A stretch of 64,000 nucleotides of DNA from Pseudomonas sp. B33.4 (GCF_034555375.1 NZ_CP140706.1:4703001-4767000), one strand, 5' to 3'; shown: positions 51,166-60,068, counted from the stretch's first letter. Program-made: numbers and translations. The notes: generated by a model not told the origin, from the letters alone.

Positions 51166-51318
51166 ATGGGCACAATTCTAATCATTATCCTGATCCTGTT
51201 GCTGATCGGTGGTCTGCCGGTCTTCCCGCACTCCAGAAGTTGGGGTTATGGTCCTTCAGGCATTATCGGCGTGGTGTTGGTGGTGCTGTTGGTCCTGCTG
51301 TTACTCGGTCGGATATAA
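51166..51318 (+). CDS. DUF3309 small membrane protein
   Basis: A 50-codon gene starts at an ATG preceded by AACAAGGAAATCGAC and reads MGTILIIILILLLIGGLPV, then FPHSRSWGYGPSGIIGVV and a hydrophobic end LLLLGRI. Two membrane segments flanking the HSRSWGYGPSG turn are the hallmark of the DUF3309 family, common in stress-responsive proteobacteria. Function unknown. A strong bidirectional terminator follows 13 bp after the stop. Confidence 0.85.
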   Translation: MGTILIIILILLLIGGLPVFPHSRSWGYGPSGIIGVVLVVLLVLLLLGRI

Positions 51319-51330
51319 CGATTCAAGCGC

Positions 51331-51365
51331 AAAAAAAAGAGGCCCTGTTCAGGGCCTCTTTTTTA
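51331..51365. terminator. Bidirectional terminator between DUF3309 and the LTA-synthase-like gene
   Basis: GAGGCCCT and AGGGCCTC pair around GTTC, flanked by eight A and eight T residues, so it works in both directions between convergent genes. Confidence 0.95.
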
Positions 51366-51393
51366 TTGCGCCGATTTTACTGTCGGCAAGCGA

Positions 51394-53487
51394 TCAATCC
51401 GGCTTGCCGTGAATCACACCAGCGGTGTTATCCATCAGGCTCTTGGTTGCCGTTTGCAGGAACGCTTCGAGTTTGAGCTTCAACTCGGCCGTGCGCGGTG
51501 CATTCGGAACGACTTCGGCGTGAGGATTCGCACCCAGCTGGTACTGCCACATTTTCGGACCCATGTCCTTGTCTCTCGGCAACACCAGAATCTGGTCGGC
51601 CGTGACAATAGCGGTGGTCTGCTCACTGCCCGATGGCTTGATCACACCGAAACCGGTGTCGCCTTCCGGCAGGTTGAGCAAGTCGCGGCCCCAGCACTGA
51701 TGGCGCACTTCGCTGCCCAGACGGCCCATGATGGTCGGCACGATGTCGATCTGCGTGCCCACGGTGTGGTCGCGGGTACCGAACTTCTCCTGAATGCCCG
51801 GAGCGATCATCAGCATTGGTACGTTGAAACGGCCCAGGTCCATTTCGGTGATCTGGCGCTCGTTGCCGAAGCCGTGGTCGCCGACGATGACGAACAGGGT
51901 TTCCTTGAAGTACGGCTCTTTGCGCGCCTTCTCGAAGAACTGACCCAGCGCCCAGTCGGAGTAGCGCATGGCGGTCAAGTGTTCATTGAGGCTGCCACGA
52001 TCGGTCACGCGCTCGACTGGCAATGGTGTCGGCAAGGCGTATGGCGTGTGGTTGGACAGAGTTTGCAGCAGCGCATAGAACGGCTTGCCGTTTTCGCGCG
52101 CTTTCAGCTCCTGCAGGCCACGGTCGAACATGTCCTGGTCGGACACGCCCCAGGTCGGATCGGAGAACACCGGGTTGACGAAGTCATTACGGCCAACGAA
52201 GTTGGTCATGCCCTGGTTGCTGAAGAAGCCCGACTGGTTGTCCCAGGCGAAGTCGCCGTTGTAGACATACACGTCGTCGTAGTCTCGGGCGCTGAGCACC
52301 TGCGGCAGGCCGGACAGCTTGTGGCTGCCTTCCGGGGTCTGCATCAGGTATTCGAAACCTGGCAGGTTGGGGAAGCAGGCCATGGTCGCGAACATGCCCT
52401 GGTGGGTGTGCGTACCGTTGGAGAAGAAGCGGTCGAACAGCAGGCCTTCCTTGGACAGTTTGTCGAGGTATGGCGTGATGTTGCCTGGCGCGCCCAATGC
52501 ACCGACCGAGTGACCGGCCATGCTTTCCATCAGGATCACCACAACGTTCTTGATCGGCAGGGTCTTGTCGGCCGGCGGCGTGTAATCACGGCGCACGGCG
52601 GCAATATCGGCATCGACCAGTTTGTCGTCTGGCATCAGCAGCATGTCGCGCACGACTTTCTGCGCCTGCTCTTGCGGCAACGTGGCTTTCCAGATGTTGT
52701 CGCGATCTTCGCCCATGCGCGACTTGGCGGCCTCGATCAGTGACAGCGTGGCGTTGAGGCCGAGCTGGTTGGCGAAGTTGGAATCGGTGGTGTACACGTC
52801 CCCCCAACGCATTGGCGGGCCCTGACGCAGGGTGCCACGGGCGGCGACCACACAGATCAGCAGGCAGACCACGAACACCGCCAGACGGGTGTACCACGGC
52901 GCGACCTGACGGCTGCTGACGCTACCGCCGCTGAAAGGCCCGCGCGGACGCGTGGCACGATCGGCACCTTTGAACGCGAGGGTCAGAATGACAGTGCCGA
53001 TGACCCACGCCAGCAGGTAACGCACCACCGGAAAACCGTACCAGAGCATGCTCATCACGGTTTTCGGGTCTTCCTTCACGTACTGAAACACCAGACCGTT
53101 GAGGCGCTGGTGGAACTCGCGGTAGAAGTCCATCTCCATCAGGCCGAGGAACAGCGCGATGCTCGATGCGATCGTCAGCCACAGACGGAAGAAACCGCGT
53201 GCGGCCATGGCGCGGGCACTGAACAGTGCCAGCACCAGCGGAATGCACAGGTAAACCACCAGGCGCAGGTCGAAACGCAGGCCGTTGGCGAAGGCTTCGA
53301 GGAAGGTCGAAGCCGGAGTGTCGAGGATCATCTCGCGGTTGTAGACCAGCAGCGCGAGGCGCAGCACGGAAAACATCACCATCATGACCAGTGCACACAG
53401 CAGCGTGTAGGCCAGATGCGATTTGACGGTCGGTTGCAGCAGGCGAGCAGAAGATCGCTGCTGATTCAGGGCGTCCGGGTTTGCCAT
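51394..53487 (-). CDS. LTA synthase/OpgB-family membrane phosphotransferase
   Basis: The 697-residue protein has about five membrane helices (first at about 26-50, last near 205-222) and a periplasmic sulfatase-type domain. LtaS-type catalytic residues are visible: VVVILMESMAG (metal-binding Glu), SNGTHTHQGMFA (nucleophile Thr) and FVIVGDHGFGNE (Asp-His). Homologues transfer glycerophosphate or phosphoethanolamine to periplasmic glucans or lipids; the substrate here is not settled. A palindrome lies about 85 bp upstream, and it converges on DUF3309. Confidence 0.9.
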   Translation of the reverse strand: MANPDALNQQRSSARLLQPTVKSHLAYTLLCALVMMVMFSVLRLALLVYNREMILDTPASTFLEAFANGLRFDLRLVVYLCIPLVLALFSARAMAARGFFRLWLTIASSIALFLGLMEMDFYREFHQRLNGLVFQYVKEDPKTVMSMLWYGFPVVRYLLAWVIGTVILTLAFKGADRATRPRGPFSGGSVSSRQVAPWYTRLAVFVVCLLICVVAARGTLRQGPPMRWGDVYTTDSNFANQLGLNATLSLIEAAKSRMGEDRDNIWKATLPQEQAQKVVRDMLLMPDDKLVDADIAAVRRDYTPPADKTLPIKNVVVILMESMAGHSVGALGAPGNITPYLDKLSKEGLLFDRFFSNGTHTHQGMFATMACFPNLPGFEYLMQTPEGSHKLSGLPQVLSARDYDDVYVYNGDFAWDNQSGFFSNQGMTNFVGRNDFVNPVFSDPTWGVSDQDMFDRGLQELKARENGKPFYALLQTLSNHTPYALPTPLPVERVTDRGSLNEHLTAMRYSDWALGQFFEKARKEPYFKETLFVIVGDHGFGNERQITEMDLGRFNVPMLMIAPGIQEKFGTRDHTVGTQIDIVPTIMGRLGSEVRHQCWGRDLLNLPEGDTGFGVIKPSGSEQTTAIVTADQILVLPRDKDMGPKMWQYQLGANPHAEVVPNAPRTAELKLKLEAFLQTATKSLMDNTAGVIHGKPD

Positions 53488-53570
53488 GTCGTTTTAGGAC
53501 CCATTGGAAGTTGAAGTTGCAAAAATACAGCGGCGCCATGCCCTCTATTGGTCATTCCAGACCCCGGGGC

Positions 53571-53585
53571 TTGCGCAGTGCGCAA
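53571..53585. promoter_or_regulatory. Palindrome TTGCGCAGTGCGCAA upstream of the LTA-synthase-like gene
   Basis: Seven-base arms TTGCGCA and TGCGCAA flank a single G, about 85-98 bp upstream of the start at 53487, a typical operator position. Confidence 0.35.
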
Positions 53586-53743
53586 ATGTTGCACGATCAC
53601 CCGCACCATTGCCATTGATTACTGCCCCGCCGCCAGACACTTTCATTTATGGCAGAGGGCAAACAGCGCGGGCGAATTGTCGGGAACACTTTGTGAAAAT
53701 TTCGTGCAACGCATATCTGGAAACACAATATAGATACAAAACA

Positions 53744-53770
53744 AAACGCCCCGACTTGTTCGGGGCGTTT
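53744..53770 (-). terminator. Terminator after the START-domain gene
   Basis: AAACGCCCCGA and TCGGGGCGTTT form a perfect 11-bp stem around CTTGT, with TTTTGTTTTG following on the minus strand. Confidence 0.93.
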
Positions 53771-53787
53771 CGCTGAACGCGGGCCGA

Positions 53788-54393
53788 TTACTTCTCGGCG
53801 CGTTCTTTCAAAGCTTTGAGGGTGTTGAACGGAGCATCGACGACGAACTTGTTGGCAACCATCGCCGGCACGCTGCCACCTGGTTCGGTGTGCACTTGAT
53901 AAGTGACTTCAACCTGGTCGCCCTTTGGTACGAACTTCCAGAAGCCTCTGACCTGCTGTACGCGGACAAAGCCTTTTTCTTCAGGAACGTACGTCGGCAG
54001 ACCTTTGAGGTTGCGGGTCAAGCTGCCGTCGGCGCCTTCGACGGTGGTGACTTCGATCACCGAATCACGCGGGGTGACTGGCCAAGGCGTGTTGAACTGG
54101 GTGTAGGTCCAGCTCTTGTCGCCTTCGTGCTTGAGCAGTTTCTGGGTCTTGCACTCGTGAATCCAGGCGCAGGCGCCGGAAACGTCTTCCTGCAATGCGC
54201 GCAATTTGGCGACGGTGGTCTTCATCAGCGCGACGCCTTGGTAGGACTTGTAGTCCGAACCCGGCACTTCACTCAGGGAAATCTTGATGCCGTCCTCGTT
54301 CTTGGCGACTTTCCAGTCTTCAGCCTGAGCGACGGACGTGGCCAGCACAGCGGTCAAACCACACAACACAGCAATACGATGCAGCGAACCCAT
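53788..54393 (-). CDS. Exported START-domain protein
   Basis: The ATG at 54393 follows AAGGAATAAGACT and gives 201 residues. A signal peptide ends at about residue 24 (SVAQA, then EDWK). The body fits the START/StAR-like lipid-binding fold common in pseudomonad periplasmic proteins: VSGACAWIHECKTQKLL, WTYTQFNTPWPVTPRDSVIEV, GFWKFVPKGDQVEVTYQVHTEPGGSVPAMVAN. Ligand unknown. Alone on its transcript, ended by a strong terminator. Confidence 0.88.
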   Translation of the reverse strand: MGSLHRIAVLCGLTAVLATSVAQAEDWKVAKNEDGIKISLSEVPGSDYKSYQGVALMKTTVAKLRALQEDVSGACAWIHECKTQKLLKHEGDKSWTYTQFNTPWPVTPRDSVIEVTTVEGADGSLTRNLKGLPTYVPEEKGFVRVQQVRGFWKFVPKGDQVEVTYQVHTEPGGSVPAMVANKFVVDAPFNTLKALKERAEK

Positions 54394-54434
54394 AGTCTTA
54401 TTCCTTATTGTTGAAGTTCCGTTCGTTTGACACA

Positions 54435-54689
54435 TCACGCCGCCGTCATTTGCTCCCACCAGCCAATCAGCCTGATCGCTTCTTCCGAGCTGCTGCCACA
54501 GACTTCGACATCAGCCGCGAAGCCGGAACAGACTGCCGGGCGCTCCGGGCGGCCGAAAATGCTGCACAGGTTTTCGACCGAGAGTTGCACGCAACGTTCG
54601 CCGGCAGGTTTGCCATCAGGCATGCCGGGTATCGGCGAACTGATGGAAGGGGCAATGCAGCAAGCGCCACAGCCTTCACGGCATTTCAT
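54435..54689 (-). CDS. YkgJ family cysteine-cluster protein
   Basis: The ATG at 54689 gives 84 residues beginning MKCREGCGACC. The eight cysteines (CREGCGACC, ERCVQL, NLCSIFG, RPAVCSGF, EVCGSS) follow the YkgJ pattern of a probable zinc or iron-sulfur cluster. There is no signal peptide. The family is often linked to flagellin lysine methylation or Fe-S chemistry, but no such neighbour is here. It lies 41 bp upstream of the START-domain gene on the same strand, so both could share a transcript. Confidence 0.88.
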   Translation of the reverse strand: MKCREGCGACCIAPSISSPIPGMPDGKPAGERCVQLSVENLCSIFGRPERPAVCSGFAADVEVCGSSSEEAIRLIGWWEQMTAA

Positions 54690-54855
54690 GACGAACAATT
54701 CCTCGCGACGGGCGATGTGTAAAAGGGACGCGGAACAGAGTAACCGCTAAAACGGCTGTTTCAAATTCCCGGAACCGGGGTTTTCAGCGATAACTGAATG
54801 TGACTGACCGGTCTCCGACAAAGCGTCTGTTCTGCGGGTCACAGAGTGTCTGGAT

Positions 54856-55326
54856 TTACTGCTTGAATTCGAAATCCAGCGCTGCGCCTTCGACTTCGCG
54901 GCGCTCTTCGTTACGCAGTTGCAACTGCATTTCGTTACTGAGCAAACGACCGTTGAGCTGGAACCCGGTGTTTTTCTCGCCAAACATCTGCGGCAGGATC
55001 GGCTCGCGTTTCGGCAACTCAACCGTGCCCTTGGGTTTCAGTTCCTGGACCATGTCCTTGGGCAGGCTCAAATCGAGTCTGGCCGGCGGCAGTTTGGTTT
55101 TCACCACTTCGCTGGCGGGTTTCGATTTGGAGGCGACTGGTTTGCGCTTCTTGATGACTTTCTGCTGGGTTTTCTTCGCGGGAGCAACTTTTGGCGCAGG
55201 CGTGGTTTTTTTAGCGGCGCTCGTCGCGGCCGGTTTTTCCTGAACCGCAGCGGCCACGGCGCCAGGCGCATGACCAATCATCAGCAAACCCAACAAAACC
55301 CAAGCGGCAGGAAAAATCGCTTTCAT
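54856..55326 (-). CDS. Exported basic Lys/Ala/Pro-rich protein
   Basis: The ATG at 55326 gives 156 residues with a signal peptide ending near residue 25 (HAPGAVA). A lysine-, alanine- and proline-rich low-complexity linker follows (KKTTPAPKVAPAKKTQQKVIKKRKP), then a more ordered C-terminal part with LPPARLDLSLPKDMVQELK and FQLNGRLLSNEMQLQLRNEERREVEGAALDFEFKQ. Relatives have been misnamed as translation initiation factor 2 because of the low-complexity region. A periplasmic or cell-wall location is inferred. Function unknown. Confidence 0.78.
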   Translation of the reverse strand: MKAIFPAAWVLLGLLMIGHAPGAVAAAVQEKPAATSAAKKTTPAPKVAPAKKTQQKVIKKRKPVASKSKPASEVVKTKLPPARLDLSLPKDMVQELKPKGTVELPKREPILPQMFGEKNTGFQLNGRLLSNEMQLQLRNEERREVEGAALDFEFKQ

Positions 55327-55404
55327 GGACCCAACGACACTAACTGCAGAGGGCCATATGCTCGCTTGTTGGGCGCCACAAGACAAGCATCAGCCGCCGC
55401 TCGT

Positions 55405-56844
55405 TCAGAATCCGCCAGCGGTTTCCTGGCACAGTTGAGTCGCCAGCATCCCCAGCGTCATCAACGCCCGCTCCGCCTCGCGATTCCACGGAATCCCGCA
55501 GTTCAGACGGATACAGTGGTTGAACTGCTCGGTATTACTGAAGATCAGCCCCGGTGCAATACTGATGCCTTGCTGCAAGGCGCGAACATGCAATTCCTGG
55601 GTATTCACCCTCCCCGGCAAGCTCACCCAGAGGATGAAACCGCCCGTGGGCCGGGTCATTTGCGTGCCTTCGGGGAAGTACTGCTGCACCGCCAGCTGGA
55701 AGGCGCTGAGGTTTTTTCGGTATTCCTGGCGGATGTACCGTAAATGCCGGTCATAACCGCCGTTTTCCAGATAAGCGGCAATCGCCATCTGCGTCACGCT
55801 GCACGCCGAATGGGTACTGAAAGTCTGCAAGCGCTGGATTTCCTGCTGGTACTTGCCGGCGATCATCCAGCCGATGCGTACACCGGGTGACAAGGTTTTG
55901 GAGAAGCTCGAACAGTAGATCACCCGATCCAGCCGGTCATAAGCCTTGAGCGCTTTGGTTTTGCCTTGCTCGAACATCAGTTCGCCATAGATGTCATCTT
56001 CGACGATCTGGATATCGAAGTCCGAGGCCAGGCGCAGCAACTGTTTCTGCCGCTCTTCGGGCATGGTGCCGCCCAGTGGATTGCTCAGGCGAGTGGTCAG
56101 CACCAGCGCTTTGATCGACCATTGGTTGGCGGCCAGTTGCAGGGCTTCGAGGCTCATGCCGGTGGCAGGATCGCTGGGGATCTCGATGACTTTCAGGCCG
56201 AGCAGATCGGCCAGCTGCAGCAGCCCGTAATAAGTCGGTGATTCAGCGGCGATCAGATCGCCCGGCCGGGTCAGCACGCGCAACGACATCTGCAAGGCGT
56301 CGACACAACCGTGGGTGATCACCACTTCCGACGGATCGACCACCACGCCGGCATCGCGCATACGGATCGCCACCTGCCGGCGCAGCGGTTCAAAACCGGG
56401 GCTGAACATATAGCTGAAGGCACGCGGGCTATGGAACCGGGTGACCTTGGCCAGTTGCTGATGCAGTGCGCGCACCGGCAAGTAATCGACACTCGGTACG
56501 GCGGCACCGAGCGGGAACACGCCTTCGCGGCGCGATTCGACCAGAACCTGTTGAATGATGCTGCTGCGCGTGACCAGACCCGGTCGCTCGACCCGTGCGA
56601 TGTCCGGCGTCGGCGCAGTCAGCGCAGGTGTCTGGTGTACGTAATAACCGGACTGCGGACGCGCCCGAATCAAGCCCTGATCTTCAAGATTGGCATAAGC
56701 CTGCAACACCGTCGCATGGCTGACGTTGAGCTGCGAACTCATCTTGCGCACCGAAGGCACGCGCTCCCCCGGTTGATAGACACCACGGCGGATGTCTTCG
56801 GCCAGTTGCTGAGCAATACGTTGGTAGAGCAAGAGATTGGTCAT
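55405..56844 (-). CDS. MocR-type GntR/aminotransferase regulator
   Basis: The 479-residue protein joins a GntR winged helix-turn-helix domain (about 1-75, YQRIAQQLAEDIRRGVYQPGERVPSVRKMSSQLNVSHATVLQAY) to a fold-type I aminotransferase domain of the MocR family. The PLP lysine is in YCSSFSKTLSPGVRIGW; LVLTTRLSNPLGGTMP and EDDIYGEL are in place. MocR proteins usually sense PLP or an amine and control a neighbour or themselves. No divergent structural gene adjoins here. Two direct repeats lie just upstream. Confidence 0.93.
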   Translation of the reverse strand: MTNLLLYQRIAQQLAEDIRRGVYQPGERVPSVRKMSSQLNVSHATVLQAYANLEDQGLIRARPQSGYYVHQTPALTAPTPDIARVERPGLVTRSSIIQQVLVESRREGVFPLGAAVPSVDYLPVRALHQQLAKVTRFHSPRAFSYMFSPGFEPLRRQVAIRMRDAGVVVDPSEVVITHGCVDALQMSLRVLTRPGDLIAAESPTYYGLLQLADLLGLKVIEIPSDPATGMSLEALQLAANQWSIKALVLTTRLSNPLGGTMPEERQKQLLRLASDFDIQIVEDDIYGELMFEQGKTKALKAYDRLDRVIYCSSFSKTLSPGVRIGWMIAGKYQQEIQRLQTFSTHSACSVTQMAIAAYLENGGYDRHLRYIRQEYRKNLSAFQLAVQQYFPEGTQMTRPTGGFILWVSLPGRVNTQELHVRALQQGISIAPGLIFSNTEQFNHCIRLNCGIPWNREAERALMTLGMLATQLCQETAGGF

Positions 56845-56890
56845 GACGCAGCACTCGATTTCACGGGCATTTTATTCTTGTGTGAAACAA

Positions 56891-56924
56891 TACCGGAACA
56901 GTTTAGAAGTGTACTGGGACAGTT
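56891..56924 (-). promoter_or_regulatory. Direct repeats upstream of the MocR gene, candidate operator
   Basis: TACCGGAACAGTT (56891-56903) and TACTGGGACAGTT (56912-56924) match at 11 of 13 positions with starts 21 bp apart, two helical turns. This phase and the position about 50-80 bp before the start fit MocR autoregulatory sites. Confidence 0.45.
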
Positions 56925-56995
56925 GCCACATTACTCGACCATACAGTGCGGTGTCTGCCCCTGACTGTACTGATTTGCGAGCCATTCGACAGACG

Positions 56996-57031
56996 TAAAA
57001 AAGCCCGGCACTGCATGACAGCCCGGGCTTT
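56996..57031 (-). terminator. Terminator after the OmpA-like lipoprotein operon
   Basis: AAGCCCGG and CCGGGCTT (57001-57008 and 57023-57030) pair, and the minus strand continues into a run of T residues. Confidence 0.88.
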
Positions 57032-57046
57032 CCAGAGACGCAACCC

Positions 57047-57859
57047 TTAACGGGCAGCGCCGAGCTGGCCTTTTTCGTCGGAGAAGACAATTTCCACCCG
57101 ACGGTTCTGTGCCCGCCCGCGCTCGGAAGCGTTGGCGTCCACCGGGTATTCGTCACCGTAGCCTTCGACCTGAATGCGTTTGTCGTCGATGCCCAGGTCC
57201 ATCAGCACGTCCGCTACCGATTGTGCGCGATCGCGAGACAGTTTGAGGTTTTCCTGTTTGCCGCCAGTGCTGTCGGTGTAACCCTCAATGCGCACCACGC
57301 GTTTCGGGTTCAGTTGCAGGAACTGCACGATTTTCAGCACCACGCGGTTGGCCGAGTTTTTCAGCTCCGCTTCACCGGTATCGAACAGCACGTCGCCGAG
57401 GGTCATCACCAGGCCACGGTCGGTCTGCGTGGTGGCCAGTGCGACGATCTGCTCTTCGAGCCATTTACCCTGCTGCTGCACGCTCAGTAGCTTCGACTCA
57501 CGCAGGGCCAGTTGCAGACGCTGACGCTCCAGTTCGAGTTTGGCCGCGCGTTCTTCGTTAAGCACCTGATTGGTGTGCTCGCGGGCGATTTCACTGTAGC
57601 GCTGGCTCAAGTAGGCGTAATGCACTACGTCTGATCCGCTGCCCCAGTAGGTCGACAGACGATCGGCACGGGCCAGCGACTCACCGGCACGGATCACGTC
57701 TTTCGGCGCGATGCGCAGCACGTTGGAGTCTTCCTTGACCTTCTGGAAGTCAGCGCTGGCTTCTTGCAGCGCGGATTCGCTGTGTTGACCAGCGCAACCG
57801 TAGAGGCTGGCGCAACCAGCGAGGATCAGACCGCCGAGAATTTTCGACTTGAGGCTCAT
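57047..57859 (-). CDS. OmpA-family lipoprotein with DUF4398 region
   Basis: The 270-residue protein has a lipoprotein signal (GGLILAGC, Cys16 likely; a second cysteine at 22). A DUF4398-like helical region (about 25-140, coiled-coil forming: NEERAAKLELERQRLQLALRESK) leads to a C-terminal OmpA domain: TLGDVLFDTGEAELK, RIEGYTDSTGG, LSRDRAQSVADVL and RGRAQNRRVEIVF, the peptidoglycan-binding pattern. It would tether an outer-membrane lipid anchor to the cell wall. The start overlaps the DUF4398 gene by 4 bp (ATGA). It is the last gene of a three-gene operon. Confidence 0.93.
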   Translation of the reverse strand: MSLKSKILGGLILAGCASLYGCAGQHSESALQEASADFQKVKEDSNVLRIAPKDVIRAGESLARADRLSTYWGSGSDVVHYAYLSQRYSEIAREHTNQVLNEERAAKLELERQRLQLALRESKLLSVQQQGKWLEEQIVALATTQTDRGLVMTLGDVLFDTGEAELKNSANRVVLKIVQFLQLNPKRVVRIEGYTDSTGGKQENLKLSRDRAQSVADVLMDLGIDDKRIQVEGYGDEYPVDANASERGRAQNRRVEIVFSDEKGQLGAAR

Positions 57860-58212
57860 TGGGCATCTCCCAGTTGCTTGCGCAGTCGGACGATGCGGGT
57901 ATTGAGCACATTCACCTGCTCTTCACTTTTTTGCGTCAGCACTTTGGCTTCAGCCAGACGTGCATCCAGTTCCGCCTGCTCGGAGCGCATGCGTGCATTC
58001 CGGTAGGACTCGTCAGCCATGTTGCCTTTGGCGCGGTTGTATTTGGTTTCGGCCAGTTTCATTTCCGGCACTTCGTCGGCAGTAGCGCCAACAGCCTTGG
58101 CCTGGGTGATGGCTTGCTCGGTCAGGCGCATTTGTTCGATGGGTGCCGGATCGGTTGCGCAACCGGCCAGAGCCAGAACGGCCACAGCCGCGAAAAGAGG
58201 TCGAATACTCAC
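57856..58212 (-). CDS. DUF4398 lipoprotein
   Basis: The 118-residue lipoprotein has lipobox ALAGC (Cys18). The mature part is a single helical DUF4398 domain with heptad-like alanine, leucine and glutamate patterns (ITQAKAVGATADEVPEMKLAETKYNRAKGNMADESYRNARMRSEQAELDARLAEAK). It resembles the N-terminal half of the OmpA-like protein encoded next, whose gene overlaps by 4 bp, so the two may interact. Function unknown. Confidence 0.9.
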   Translation of the reverse strand: MSIRPLFAAVAVLALAGCATDPAPIEQMRLTEQAITQAKAVGATADEVPEMKLAETKYNRAKGNMADESYRNARMRSEQAELDARLAEAKVLTQKSEEQVNVLNTRIVRLRKQLGDAQ

Positions 58213-58221
58213 TAAGAATCC

Positions 58222-59055
58222 CTACTGTTTTGGGGCACTGACAGGTTGTTGCGGCTGTTGCTGCTGCGCCTTCCAGCGTTCGATATTGCGTTGCAGCGCG
58301 GCTTCCGTCAGTCCGGACGCGGGCAATTCTGTCATCTTTTTGGCTAGCTGTCCGCGCAACCACGGATCGTTGCAGGCCGAGTTGTGAGAAACAGCAAGAA
58401 ACAGCCCCGGCCGGTCGACGGGTTGTTCAAACGCCAGCAGGTCATTGGCCATACCCAACGCCTGCGCGGCGGCCATGCCTGAGTAACGCCCGGCGAGTAC
58501 AAATTCCACTTCACCGAGAAGCAATTTCTGCAGGGCCTGAGTGAGGTTGGCTGTCTTGGTCAGGGTCAGATTCTGCTCGGCGAAAGCGCCAAATGCCTGG
58601 GTCATTCGAGACTTTTCCGACAATGCTCCGGCGTGGCCGTGCAGGTCCTTGGCTTCGCTGTAGACCAATGTCGAGCCTTTGCGCGTCCACACCAGATAGT
58701 CGTTTTCCAGCAGCGGCGGATGGATGTAGTCGAGGTTTTCCAGTTCATTGAAGGACAGCGGCGCGTCGGCGAGCATGTCCATGCGCCCGCTGCGTACCTC
58801 GTCGAGGGCTTGCGAGCGCTTTCCGGCATAGAGTAATTCGACTTTTATGCCGAGTTCCTTGGCCACTTGTTGCAACAGGTCGGCACTGGCACCGATCAAC
58901 TGTTTGGGATTTTGCGGGTCCTGCCACAGATACGGCGGCGCATCCGGGCTGCCGGTCACGACGAGGCGCTCGCACTTGCCGGCGGCTGTGGCCAAACCTG
59001 GCAGCAGGGCCAATCCCAGCAATACCGAGTAACGCAATCCGCAGCGCAGATCCAT
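58222..59055 (-). CDS. Periplasmic solute-binding protein (family 3-like)
   Basis: The ATG at 59055 gives 277 residues with a signal peptide ending near residue 25 (GLATA). It has the amino-acid-binding-protein pattern: VTGSPDAPPYLWQDPQNPK at the start, GASADLLQQVAKELGIKVELL, and VRSGRMDMLADAPLSF. The tail is glutamine/proline rich (QQQQPQQPVSAPKQ). No ABC permease or ATPase is near. It may instead serve as a ligand sensor for the following DUF4398/OmpA envelope pair, 10 bp downstream. Confidence 0.88.
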   Translation of the reverse strand: MDLRCGLRYSVLLGLALLPGLATAAGKCERLVVTGSPDAPPYLWQDPQNPKQLIGASADLLQQVAKELGIKVELLYAGKRSQALDEVRSGRMDMLADAPLSFNELENLDYIHPPLLENDYLVWTRKGSTLVYSEAKDLHGHAGALSEKSRMTQAFGAFAEQNLTLTKTANLTQALQKLLLGEVEFVLAGRYSGMAAAQALGMANDLLAFEQPVDRPGLFLAVSHNSACNDPWLRGQLAKKMTELPASGLTEAALQRNIERWKAQQQQPQQPVSAPKQ

Positions 59056-59087
59056 GGCAAAACGCTCCCCACTCAAATCCGAGACAA

Positions 59088-59118
59088 AAAAAAGCCCGAC
59101 CAACAGGCCGGGCTCTTT
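59088..59118 (-). terminator. Terminator after etfA
   Basis: AGCCCG and CGGGCT with an inner GG/CC pairing form the stem, and a run of T residues follows on the minus strand, 20-odd bp past the etfA stop. Confidence 0.9.
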
Positions 59119-59136
59119 ATAAGTGAAGCCGCTGGA

Positions 59137-60066
59137 TTAGACCAGCTTCTCCAGCTCAGGTACGGCTTCGAACAGATCCGCCACGAGACCGTAATCGGCC
59201 ACCTGGAAGATCGGCGCTTCTTCGTCCTTGTTGATCGCAACGATCACTTTGGAGTCTTTCATGCCGGCCAGGTGCTGGATCGCGCCGGAGATACCGACGG
59301 CGATGTACAGCTGTGGCGCAACGATCTTGCCGGTCTGACCCACCTGCATATCGTTCGGTACGAAACCAGCGTCGACCGCGGCGCGCGATGCACCCACAGC
59401 AGCGCCCAGCTTGTCGGCCAGAGCGTACAGGTGTTTGAAGTTGTCGCCGTTCTGCATGCCGCGGCCGCCGGAAACGACGATCTTGGCAGCGGTCAGCTCT
59501 GGACGGTCGGACTTGGCCAGCTCTTCACCAACGAAGCTCGAGGTGCCAGCGTCGTGCGCAGCGCCAACAGCTTCAACAGCAGCCGAACCACCTTCAGCAG
59601 CAACCGGGTCGAAACCGGTGGCACGCACGGTGATCACTTTGATTGGCGCGGTCGACTGTACGGTTGCGATGGCGTTACCGGCGTAGATCGGACGCTTGAA
59701 AGTGTCAGCGCTTTCGACCGAGATGATCTCGGAGATCTGGTCAACGTCCAGCTGAGCGGCAACGCGCGGCAGGATGTTTTTGCCGTTGGAAGTGGCGGCA
59801 GCCAGGATGTGGCTGTAGCCAGCGCCCAGCTCTGCAACCAGCGGAGCAACGTTTTCCGGCAGCTGATGCGCGTAAGCGGCATTGTCAGCGTTGAGAACTT
59901 TGCTCACGCCAGCGATTTTCGCAGCGGCTTCAGCCACGGCGCCAGCGCCCTGACCTGCAACCAGAACGTGGATGTCGCCGCCGATTTTGGCCGCAGCAGC
60001 CACGGTGTTCAGTGTGGCCGGGGCCAGCACTTTGTTGTCGTGTTCAGCGATTACCAAGATAGTCAT
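59137..60066 (-). CDS. etfA: Electron transfer flavoprotein subunit alpha
   Basis: EtfA, with EtfB, carries electrons from acyl-CoA and other dehydrogenases to ETF-ubiquinone oxidoreductase. The 309-residue protein has the FAD-binding C-terminal block [40 protein letters not shown] typical of ETF alpha, and [37 protein letters not shown]. It follows etfB by 2 bp on the same strand. Confidence 0.97.
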   Translation of the reverse strand: MTILVIAEHDNKVLAPATLNTVAAAAKIGGDIHVLVAGQGAGAVAEAAAKIAGVSKVLNADNAAYAHQLPENVAPLVAELGAGYSHILAAATSNGKNILPRVAAQLDVDQISEIISVESADTFKRPIYAGNAIATVQSTAPIKVITVRATGFDPVAAEGGSAAVEAVGAAHDAGTSSFVGEELAKSDRPELTAAKIVVSGGRGMQNGDNFKHLYALADKLGAAVGASRAAVDAGFVPNDMQVGQTGKIVAPQLYIAVGISGAIQHLAGMKDSKVIVAINKDEEAPIFQVADYGLVADLFEAVPELEKLV

Positions 60067-60068
60067 GA

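Larger units (their letters stand above)
53488..53787. other. Upstream region of the LTA-synthase-like gene and START-gene terminator
   Basis: Exactly 300 bp without a gene. It holds the palindrome at 53571-53585 and the terminator at 53744-53770; the rest shows no coding signal. Confidence 0.45.
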
